This document shows positions 7,801-12,793 of a stretch of DNA of 12,793 nucleotides, piece after piece. Every line of letters begins with the position of its first letter. Positions within the stretch are counted from its first letter, which is position 1. The position numbers and the translations under genes are program-made. Location: contig CANGEH010000031.1 of the NCBI GenBank assembly GCA_947452665.1, positions 1 through 12,793 on the forward strand. Reading direction: 5' to 3'. The notes beneath the pieces were generated by a model. The model made no database searches. It was not told the origin of the DNA and worked only from the letters and a program-made list of their open reading frames with translations. The DNA comes from Caulobacteraceae bacterium. GTDB lineage: Bacteria; Pseudomonadota; Alphaproteobacteria; Caulobacterales; Caulobacteraceae.

Positions 7801-8990
7801 TTGCCGACCTTGTGCGCCGGAGTGCGGCCCTGATCGCCGCGCCGTTCGATCGGCGGCGCGGGCTTTGGGAAGTCATCAAGATTAAGTAAGGACGCGACCC
7901 TGGCCTGGGCGTCGGCCTCAAGATCGGCATAGAACAGGCTAAAGGCAGGCTGCTTGAGTTGGTCAGTCCAGCCACCGCTGGGCACTAGGGACGGCGATTT
8001 TGGCCGTGTGACCTTTAGAAGGCCGCCCACACACTGGGCCCCGACCTGGCGGATCAGGAAGGCAGGCCTTGCGCCCCATTCCAGGCCCGTGACATTGGCC
8101 GCGCCGAGATTGGATTTTACCCCGGCCGGGTCATCCGTTCGCGCGCCGAGTAAGGGATTGACGCAGAGCGGTTGGCGCGGCGCTAGGTCTTGGAGTTGAT
8201 CGCCTTTCCAGACCGAGGCGCGGCTGGCCCGGTCCTGACCTGGTTCTGGGTTGGAATCCAGCACACTGGTCCAGGCGACAAGGCAGCGGGCCTGATCACG
8301 ATGGCTGCAGGCAGGCACCATAGCTGCAGGGCCAAACTCGTCGGCCGGCACCACAGTATCAATCATATAGACGCCTGCCGTCTGGCGAACCCGGCGCGGC
8401 TGGCTAGCAATCTCGTCCCGCAACAAGCGCGCAACCAGGGTTCCGCCCTGCTCGACCCCTACCAGAATAAAGGGTCTGCCATAATTATAGTGGTCCAGAT
8501 AATAGCGAAACGCCGCCCGAACATCGCCATAGGCAAAGCGTCTGGCCTCGCGCGCATCGTCGCGATTGGTTAATTGGGAATAGAGGCTGGCCTGGCGATA
8601 GCGCGGGGCAAACATCCGCCCGACGCGATAAAAGGGTCCGGCATAATTGGGCAGCATGACCCGGGTCAAAAGCCGGTCTGCCCTTGGCTCGTCTATTGGT
8701 GCGTTCCAGTGATTGCCGCCGTCAAACGTGGTCGGGTGGACAAAAAAAACGTCGGCCGGCAGGTCCCGGTCGGTCCAGCGGTCTGGACGATCGGGGATCA
8801 GGGCCCAGCTTGCCGCCTTAGCATAGTTGGGCGCGGGCGGCGGCGAATAGGTCTGGAACGGCTGCTTGGGGTCAAGCGAGGCCTGGATGATGTCATTGCG
8901 CCAGTAGAAAGCGGCGACCAGCACCAGGCTGACAAACACCACAGCCCCCAAGGCGATCCATCGCTTAAAGCCCATCTTGCCGCGCGTCAT
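7797..8990 (-). CDS. DUF3089 (alpha/beta hydrolase-like) membrane-anchored protein
   Basis: The 397-residue product has one N-terminal hydrophobic segment (about residues 11-29, WIALGAVVFVSLVLVAAFY) after a basic start, so it is probably anchored in the inner membrane with its body in the periplasm. The body matches DUF3089: PADVFFVHPTTFDGG (78-92), NYAGPFYRVGRMFAPRYRQA (115-134), LVGVEQGG (176-183), CVNPL (276-280) and SLFYADLEADAQAR (351-364). DUF3089 has an alpha/beta-hydrolase fold whose nucleophile elbow normally reads GxSxG. Here it is GVEQG, with Glu180 in the Ser place, so a classical serine hydrolase activity is doubtful. The frame opens at TTG 9011; the ATG at 8990 is preferred but lacks an ideal ribosome site (GGGGGA is 13 bases off), and an ATG at 8975 is also possible. 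It follows the thiolase gene by 16-37 bases and is probably co-transcribed. The link to acyl metabolism is an inference. Confidence 0.85.
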   Translation of the reverse strand: MTRGKMGFKRWIALGAVVFVSLVLVAAFYWRNDIIQASLDPKQPFQTYSPPPAPNYAKAASWALIPDRPDRWTDRDLPADVFFVHPTTFDGGNHWNAPIDEPRADRLLTRVMLPNYAGPFYRVGRMFAPRYRQASLYSQLTNRDDAREARRFAYGDVRAAFRYYLDHYNYGRPFILVGVEQGGTLVARLLRDEIASQPRRVRQTAGVYMIDTVVPADEFGPAAMVPACSHRDQARCLVAWTSVLDSNPEPGQDRASRASVWKGDQLQDLAPRQPLCVNPLLGARTDDPAGVKSNLGAANVTGLEWGARPAFLIRQVGAQCVGGLLKVTRPKSPSLVPSGGWTDQLKQPAFSLFYADLEADAQARVASLLNLDDFPKPAPPIERRGDQGRTPAHKVGN

Positions 8991-9027
8991 CACCTTGACA
9001 TCATCCCCCAAGGGCCAGACACCGAAA

Positions 9028-10230
9028 TCAGGCGCCTTCCAGCCCGACTATGGCGACCGAACAGACATTGGTCGAGGGTGAACCGCCCAGATTATGGGTC
9101 ATGCCCAGGCTTGGGCTGGCCAATTGCCGCGATCCGGCCCGGCCCTGCAATTGCAGATACATTTCGTACAACATGCGCAGGCCCGAGGCCCCAATCGGGT
9201 GACCAAAGCATTTCAGGCCGCCATCTATCTGGCAGGGCACGCCGCCATCGGCGTCATAAAACCCGTCCATGACATCACGCCAGCCCTGGCCCTCTTCGCT
9301 GATGAACAGGTCTTCCATGGTCACAAGCTCGGTGATCGAGAAACAGTCATGCACCTCGATCATCGAGATCTGGTCGCGCGGCCGCTCAATCCCCGCCTCG
9401 CGATAGGCTTTTTTGGCAGCGATGCGGGCAGTGTGGAAATAGCTGCCGTCCCAGCCATTATACTGGCTCTCAGAGCCGTTCGAGACCGAGAGCTGCAGCG
9501 CCTTGACCATGACCAGGTCGGTCTTGCCGAGCGAACGGGCGATTTCCGGCGTGGTAACAATGGCGCAGGCCGCGCCATCGGACACGCCGCAGCAGTCAAA
9601 CAGGCCCAAGGGCTCGGCAATCATCGGCGCATTCATGACCTGTTCCTCGGTCACCGCCTTTTGCAGGTGGGCCTTGGCATTCTTGGCCCCATTGGCATGG
9701 CTCTTGACCGAGACATGGGCAATGGCCCGCTTTAGGTCTATGGCCGAGACGCCATGCTTGGCGCGGTAGGCCGAGGCCAGTTGCGCAAAATTGCCGGGCG
9801 CCGAGCCATTGGGCATGGTCTGGGGCGCGAGCGTGCCCGGCGCACCGGTTGGCAGGCCGCCATAGCCGGTGTCTTTCAGCTTTTCCATGCCAACGGCAAT
9901 GGCGATGTCCGCCGCCCCAGCGGCCACCGCATAGACCGCGCCGCGAAAGGCTTCTGAGCCCGAGGCACAGAAGTTTTCGACCCGGGTCACGGCAATATTG
10001 GGCAGACGCAGCGCGATCGACATGGGCGTGCCGCCCTTGCCCGCACCAATCTCGTCAATATGGGTCGAGAACCAGGCCGCGTCGAGTTGCGAGGGCTGGA
10101 TACCGGCATCGGCCATGGCCTCAATATAGGCCTCAACCATCAGGTCATCAGGGCCAGCATCCCACCGCTCGCCGAACTTGGAGCAGCCCATACCGATAAC
10201 AGCAACCTTGTCACGAATACCTGCAGCCAT
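9028..10230 (-). CDS. Thiolase family protein (SCP-x/acetyl-CoA acetyltransferase type)
   Basis: This is a 400-residue cytoplasmic thiolase-fold enzyme of the SCP-x-like branch, which makes or cleaves 3-oxoacyl-CoA. Visible landmarks are VAVIGMGCSKFGER at the N-terminus, the nucleophile site ENFCASGSEAF (85-95, Cys88), VSDGAACAIV (216-225), the EVHDCFSITEL block (292-302, with His294 and Cys296) and GGLKCFGHPIGASG (337-350, His344), then HNLGGSP near the end. The family's key residues are therefore present, and length is usual. The ATG start has a GGGAG ribosome site (10239-10243) eight bases before it. Its natural partner by gene order seems to be the HMGS-like/DUF35 gene further upstream on the same strand, now separated by vapBC. 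The DUF3089 gene follows closely. Whether it works in degradation (for example sterol or branched acyl side chains) or synthesis cannot be seen. Confidence 0.93.
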   Translation of the reverse strand: MAAGIRDKVAVIGMGCSKFGERWDAGPDDLMVEAYIEAMADAGIQPSQLDAAWFSTHIDEIGAGKGGTPMSIALRLPNIAVTRVENFCASGSEAFRGAVYAVAAGAADIAIAVGMEKLKDTGYGGLPTGAPGTLAPQTMPNGSAPGNFAQLASAYRAKHGVSAIDLKRAIAHVSVKSHANGAKNAKAHLQKAVTEEQVMNAPMIAEPLGLFDCCGVSDGAACAIVTTPEIARSLGKTDLVMVKALQLSVSNGSESQYNGWDGSYFHTARIAAKKAYREAGIERPRDQISMIEVHDCFSITELVTMEDLFISEEGQGWRDVMDGFYDADGGVPCQIDGGLKCFGHPIGASGLRMLYEMYLQLQGRAGSRQLASPSLGMTHNLGGSPSTNVCSVAIVGLEGA

Positions 10231-10238
10231 GTCCCAAA

Positions 10239-10243
10239 CTCCC
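10239..10243 (-). promoter_or_regulatory. Ribosome binding site of the thiolase gene
   Basis: GGGAG on the - strand, eight bases before the ATG at 10230. It fixes the thiolase start and sits in the same 74-base gap as the vapB control region. Confidence 0.7.
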
Positions 10244-10254
10244 GATGGATGGTG

Positions 10255-10278
10255 TGAGGCGCTCTATGTGGCGCTCTG
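10255..10278. repeat. Two tandem 12-base repeats between thiolase and vapB
   Basis: Two adjacent 12-base units, TGAGGCGCTCTA (10255-10266) and TGTGGCGCTCTG (10267-10278), share ten of twelve bases; the core GGCGCTCT is identical. They lie 27-50 bases before the vapB start and 25-48 bases before the thiolase start on the other strand, in the place where -35 boxes or a regulator site would be. The 12-base period is slightly more than one helical turn, so a protein could meet both on about the same face. Function is not known. Confidence 0.6.
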
Positions 10279-10290
10279 ATTAGGATTGGA

Positions 10291-10320
10291 GTATATACCC
10301 AAGTATGAGCTTGTATATAC
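10291..10320. promoter_or_regulatory. Probable vapBC operator: paired GTATATAC palindromes over the vapB start
   Basis: The eight-base palindrome GTATATAC occurs at 10291-10298 and again at 10313-10320, 22 bases apart start to start, about two helical turns. With CCAAG inward of the left copy and CTTG before the right one, the arms form an imperfect inverted repeat (11 paired bases with a two-base bulge). The vapB start codon (10305-10307) lies between the arms and the right arm is coding (codons 3-6). The left copy also contains TATATA (10292-10297), a plausible -10 box that would start transcription near 10304, giving a leaderless message; no ribosome site at normal spacing is seen. Paired TA-rich palindromes are a common operator form for VapB-VapC complexes. 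The role here is an inference. Confidence 0.6.
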
Positions 10321-10565
10321 GCAGTGAAGAGGCTGATCGGCTGGCCCGCGAGGTCGCGCAACGGACCGGGGAAACCCTGACCGAGGCGGTAACGACAGCG
10401 CTGCGGCAAAGGCTCGAAACCCTGCCCGATACCGGGTCTGACGGCGATTTTGACGCGCTTTGGCAATACACACGCGGCCTGCAACAGGCCTTGGCGGCCC
10501 TGCCCCTGCGCGATGATCGAACGCATGACCAGATGCTGTATGACGAGAACGGCCTGCCAAAATGA
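10305..10565 (+). CDS. vapB: VapB-type antitoxin (Rv0623-like)
   Basis: This is the 86-residue antitoxin of a type II toxin-antitoxin pair. The N-terminal part, MSLYIRSEEADRLAREVA then RTGETLTEAVTTALRQRL (about 20-37), fits the ribbon-helix-helix-like PSK/Rv0623 transcription factor family: a short DNA-contacting strand (SLYIRS) followed by two helices. The C-terminal tail, with an aromatic/acidic stretch around residues 46-55 and the ending DENGLPK, is the region that in this family wraps and blocks the toxin. It should bind its own operator together with VapC, which matches the palindromes over its start. No ribosome site is seen at proper distance, so leaderless translation is likely. It overlaps vapC by four bases (ATGA). 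GC content resembles the neighbours, so any acquisition is not recent in base composition. Confidence 0.92.
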   Translation: MSLYIRSEEADRLAREVAQRTGETLTEAVTTALRQRLETLPDTGSDGDFDALWQYTRGLQQALAALPLRDDRTHDQMLYDENGLPK

Positions 10566-10957
10566 TCGTGGTCGATACCTCGGCCCTGATCGCGATCCTG
10601 CGCGGTGAGCCTGAGGCCTATGCGTTTTTGCGCCATATCCATCAGGACGGGCCAGCCCTGATTTCAGCGGCCACAAGGCTGGAATGCTGGATCGTCTGCC
10701 GCCGCAGCCGCGATGATGAAACCGAGGCCAAGGCGCTGGAAGCCCTGATCGACCGCGCGGGCCTGGTCACGGTTCCGTTTGATGAGGCCCTGCTCGTCGC
10801 CGCCATAGACGGTTTTGCCCGCTTTGGCCGGGGCCAGGGCAGGGCCAATTTGAACTATGGCGACTGTTTCAGCTATGCCCTGGCCAAGTCGCGCGGCCTG
10901 CCCCTGCTTTTCAAGGGCCAGGACTTCCACGCGACCGATATTGTAGCCGCCGCCTGA
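10562..10957 (+). CDS. vapC: VapC-type PIN-domain ribonuclease toxin
   Basis: This is a 131-residue PIN-domain protein, the toxin partner of vapB. VapC toxins are metal-dependent RNases that usually cut tRNA or rRNA. The acidic active-site residues are all in place: Asp5 (VVDTSAL, 3-9), Glu41 (AATRLEC, 36-42), Asp101 (NYGDCFSYALA, 98-108) and Asp121 (FKGQDF, 117-122). The domain is complete and there is no sign of inactivation. The start overlaps the vapB stop (ATGA), so toxin production depends on antitoxin translation. The gene ends five bases from the stop of the convergent HMGS-like gene. The RNA target cannot be told from sequence. Confidence 0.94.
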   Translation: MIVVDTSALIAILRGEPEAYAFLRHIHQDGPALISAATRLECWIVCRRSRDDETEAKALEALIDRAGLVTVPFDEALLVAAIDGFARFGRGQGRANLNYGDCFSYALAKSRGLPLLFKGQDFHATDIVAAA

Positions 10958-10962
10958 CGCGA

Positions 10963-12414
10963 TCAGCGCTTGGGCACAGCCTTCCAGAAATAACGCCTAA
11001 AGCCGCGTTTTTCATCGACCTCTTTGAGGCGGAACATCATCTTAACGCCCATGCCGGTCTCAACCTCGCCGGGCTCGACATCGGTAATGTCCATAAAGAT
11101 GCGGCCGCCGCCTTCAAACACCATCATGCCGTAATGATTGGGCGGTGCCATGGCGAAGGTCAGATAGTCGGCTGACCAGGACAATATGCTGGCCGAGCGC
11201 TCGGCAAATTTATAGGGTTCTTGGGTATCAATCGCTGGATTGTTCGGGGCAACCGAGATGCGGGTACGCGGATATTGCACCACGCCGGTCTCGGTGCAAC
11301 GGCCGCCAACCAGACCCAGGATCTGGTCAGAATTGCGATAAAGCGTGGTCAGGGCGGTCTTGTTGTCCTTTTCCGCCCGCATGCCCTTTTCCCAGTCAAC
11401 CAGCTCTTGGAAGAACAAGAATTTTAGATAATTGGTCTCTTCCTTGCGGTCGGCCAGATTGCCCGCAACGCCGCGTGCCGGGCGACGGGTCGTGACTAGG
11501 CCGGTGGCGCGAAACACCAGGGCCTCGCAGCCCTGACCAAATTGCGCAGCGACAATAATATCGCCCGCCTTGGCGTTTTCGAGCGCCTGAGCCAGCAGGA
11601 TCAGGCCATGGGCCGCGCCCGCCTCACCCAAGGTCGCAGCCAGATTGTCCTGCACAGCCTCGGCCGGGATACCGCAGGCCTTGGCGACCTGGCCGGCTAG
11701 GCCTGAAAAAGTGCAGGGAAAGCAAAAATGCGTCACGGCCTCGCCGCTGATACCCGCCGCCGCTAGGGCCTGTTTGATCGCGGGCGGTGCTAGCTTGGAT
11801 ATGCCTTCATCGCGGATCCAGCGCTCTTCCCACTGATAGTCAAATTCGGCATCGGCGCCGCGGAAATGATCGACAAAATCGGCTGTGACCACGCCATGGC
11901 CGATGAAATCGGCGACCGTGTCCTCGGCCGACACGACAAAGGCTGCGGCCCCGTCGCCCCAATCGAGTTCCTGCGCCGAAGCGGCCCTTGCCCGGCGGTG
12001 CTCGCCGCCTGCAACCAAAGCCGCCTTTGAAGAACCCGATTTCACCGCCGCTAGGGCCTGGCTAAGCGCGGTTAGGCCAGCCCGTTGCGACCCGGTAACA
12101 TCAAGGCCCTGACTAGTCCGCTCGAGCGTAAGCGCTGCTGAGACTATCCCGGCATTGAGACGGTCTGCAAACGGGGCTGTGGTTGAGGCGAAATAGAGGG
12201 CGTCGATATGGCTGCGATCATCGCCGGGGCCTAGGGCATCACGGCTGGCCTCCACCGCCATGGTCAGGGCATCCTCGTCCCAATTGGCCATGGCCCGCTC
12301 GCCCTTGCCCTTACCAACTAGGTTGGGCGCGATCCAGGCATTGGCGGCGGTGACCGCCTTACGGCTCAAGCGCAGGCGCGGCGCATAAGCACCCCAGGCA
12401 GAAATCCCGACCAT
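10963..12414 (-). CDS. HMG-CoA synthase-like protein fused to a DUF35 OB-fold domain
   Basis: The 483-residue product has a thiolase-fold domain of the HMG-CoA synthase/KAS III type (about 1-305). It carries DALYFASTTAPFADR (71-85), VTGSQRAGLTAL (106-117), DWGDGAAAFVV (151-161) and AKAGDIIVAAQFGQG (281-295). A C-terminal DUF35 OB-fold domain follows (about 345-483, with GGRCTETGVVQYPRTR at 370-385 and GMGVKMMFRLKEV at 454-466). True HMG-CoA synthases have the nucleophilic Cys in an NACYGG-type motif; the matching place here reads GSQRAG, without Cys. The DUF35 zinc ribbon keeps only one Cys (Cys373). The protein may bind acyl-CoA but probably does not do HMG-CoA synthase chemistry. The start at 12414 has a strong AGGGAA ribosome site (12421-12426) six bases upstream; an in-frame TTG at 12447 is rejected. 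The thiolase gene lies beyond vapBC in the same direction. Confidence 0.88.
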   Translation of the reverse strand: MVGISAWGAYAPRLRLSRKAVTAANAWIAPNLVGKGKGERAMANWDEDALTMAVEASRDALGPGDDRSHIDALYFASTTAPFADRLNAGIVSAALTLERTSQGLDVTGSQRAGLTALSQALAAVKSGSSKAALVAGGEHRRARAASAQELDWGDGAAAFVVSAEDTVADFIGHGVVTADFVDHFRGADAEFDYQWEERWIRDEGISKLAPPAIKQALAAAGISGEAVTHFCFPCTFSGLAGQVAKACGIPAEAVQDNLAATLGEAGAAHGLILLAQALENAKAGDIIVAAQFGQGCEALVFRATGLVTTRRPARGVAGNLADRKEETNYLKFLFFQELVDWEKGMRAEKDNKTALTTLYRNSDQILGLVGGRCTETGVVQYPRTRISVAPNNPAIDTQEPYKFAERSASILSWSADYLTFAMAPPNHYGMMVFEGGGRIFMDITDVEPGEVETGMGVKMMFRLKEVDEKRGFRRYFWKAVPKR

Positions 12415-12420
12415 TTCATC

Positions 12421-12426
12421 TTCCCT
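12421..12426 (-). promoter_or_regulatory. Ribosome binding site of the HMGS-like/DUF35 gene
   Basis: AGGGAA on the - strand, six bases before the ATG at 12414. It decides between this start and the in-frame TTG eleven codons upstream. Confidence 0.7.
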
Positions 12427-12487
12427 AAAAGTCTTCTTGTTGCGCAAACCTTAGCAGTCCAATGCCTAGGGGCAAGGGTGGATCGGC

Positions 12488-12685
12488 CTATTGCCGCGTG
12501 CCCTCACCCGCATCAAAGGCCATAATCGCCTGACGCACCGCGTCCCAATGCTCAAGACCTTGAACATCGCCGATTGCGGCCAGTTCTGCGGCCCGCATCA
12601 CCGCAATCACCTCGGCATCATCGCCATATTGCGCAATCAAGGTCATGGCCGCCGATTGGGCAGCAGGATTGTCATTGGCGCTCAC
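12488..12685 (-). CDS. Small conserved-looking protein of unknown function
   Basis: The product has 65 residues, is acidic and alanine-rich, with predicted helices and no signal or membrane segment. I do not recognise a named family, but the pattern (AAMTLIAQYGDDAEVIAVMRAAELAA, then GD, a Trp at residue 47, and AVRQAIMAF) resembles small helical proteins scattered in Alphaproteobacteria. Support for a real gene is its position: its GTG start (12683-12685) overlaps the TGA stop (12682-12684) of the upstream epimerase gene as GTGA, a normal translational coupling arrangement. No independent ribosome site is seen. The HMGS-like gene follows after 73 bases on the same strand. No function is claimed. 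Confidence 0.72.
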   Translation of the reverse strand: MSANDNPAAQSAAMTLIAQYGDDAEVIAVMRAAELAAIGDVQGLEHWDAVRQAIMAFDAGEGTRQ

Positions 12686-12793
12686 AGATATGGATCCGGC
12701 TGGGACAGGAAGTTGGTGACATAGTCTGCGACCCCGTCCTCTAGGGCGGTAAAGGGCCGCGTATAGCCCGCTAGCCTTAGGCGCTGCATATTG
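12682..12793 (-). CDS. ADP-L-glycero-D-manno-heptose 6-epimerase-like protein, C-terminal end only
   Basis: The frame is open on the - strand from the window edge to a TGA at 12682-12684, giving about 36 residues: NMQRLRLAGYTRPFTALEDG and then VADYVTNFLSQPDPYL. The form LRxAGYxxPFTxLExGVxxYVxxxL with a PDPY ending is the C-terminus of HldD/RfaD, the NAD(P)-dependent epimerase that makes the heptose of the lipopolysaccharide inner core. Only the tail is visible, with no cofactor-binding motif, so another member of the extended SDR epimerases cannot be excluded. Its stop overlaps the GTG start of the small downstream gene. The fragment is too short to be caught by ordinary length-filtered ORF calling. 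Confidence 0.75.
   Translation of the reverse strand, partial: NMQRLRLAGYTRPFTALEDGVADYVTNFLSQPDPYL

Noticed and set aside
8742..8749. Run of eight A (T on the coding strand) in the DUF3089 gene as a phase-variation or frameshift site
   Set aside because: It codes VFFV in a conserved part of the protein, the frame is intact, and no downstream structure or alternative product was evident. The similar seven-base run in mfd (2041-2047) was rejected for the same reason.
8574..9272. + strand open frame of 232 codons opposite the DUF3089 and thiolase genes
   Set aside because: It crosses two genes with clear family motifs and the gap between them; composition is Gly/Arg/Pro-rich as in a shadow frame.
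9094..9735. + strand open frame of 213 codons opposite the thiolase gene
   Set aside because: Shadow of the thiolase coding frame; no domain seen.
10231..10962. Flanking target duplications or inverted repeats marking vapBC as a mobile element
   Set aside because: No repeat was found that brackets both ends of the vapBC unit; the 12-base repeat is only on the upstream side.

Overview
The window looks like a piece of an alphaproteobacterial chromosome. GC content is high (roughly 60%, by eye). The RecG and SdhE sequences, the cluster of mfd, sdhE and recG beside a FrnE/DsbA-type gene, and the DUF3089, DUF6285 and acyl-CoA-type enzymes all point that way, perhaps to Caulobacterales or a neighbouring order. 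The placement is an inference from remembered families, since no search could be run. No rRNA, tRNA, CRISPR array, insertion sequence or prophage gene is visible. Coding density is very high and no stretch above 300 bases lacks a gene.

Left part (1-6369), genome maintenance core: the 3' end of a FrnE-like DsbA-family gene (+) runs into mfd (-), their ends overlapping by 12 bases. Upstream of mfd on the same strand is sdhE, the flavinylation factor of succinate dehydrogenase. recG (+) diverges from sdhE across an 82-base gap. Mfd and RecG are related superfamily 2 translocases that both act where replication or transcription stalls.

Middle part (6370-10230): a phosphotransferase of the APH/ACAD10 type and a DUF6285 protein form a tightly coupled pair (+) behind recG. 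They meet, stop codon to stop codon, a membrane-anchored DUF3089 protein (-). That protein lies 16-37 bases downstream (depending on its start) of an SCP-x type thiolase (-). The DUF3089 protein has Glu where alpha/beta hydrolases carry the nucleophilic Ser.

Right part (10231-12793): a complete vapBC toxin-antitoxin operon (+) sits between the thiolase and an HMG-CoA-synthase-like/DUF35 fusion gene (-). These two acyl-CoA genes would otherwise be neighbours in the same direction. Two copies of the palindrome GTATATAC bracket the vapB start codon, and a 12-base tandem repeat lies just upstream. The window ends with a small uncharacterised gene whose GTG start overlaps the stop of a partial hldD/rfaD-like heptose epimerase gene (-).

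Most interesting for follow-up: (a) the thiolase plus HMGS-like/DUF35 fusion, which recalls the archaeal thiolase/HMGS/DUF35 complex but lacks the usual catalytic Cys of HMG-CoA synthase; (b) the Ser-less DUF3089 protein; (c) the vapBC control region built over its own start codon. I see no clear evidence of a wholly new multi-gene system.
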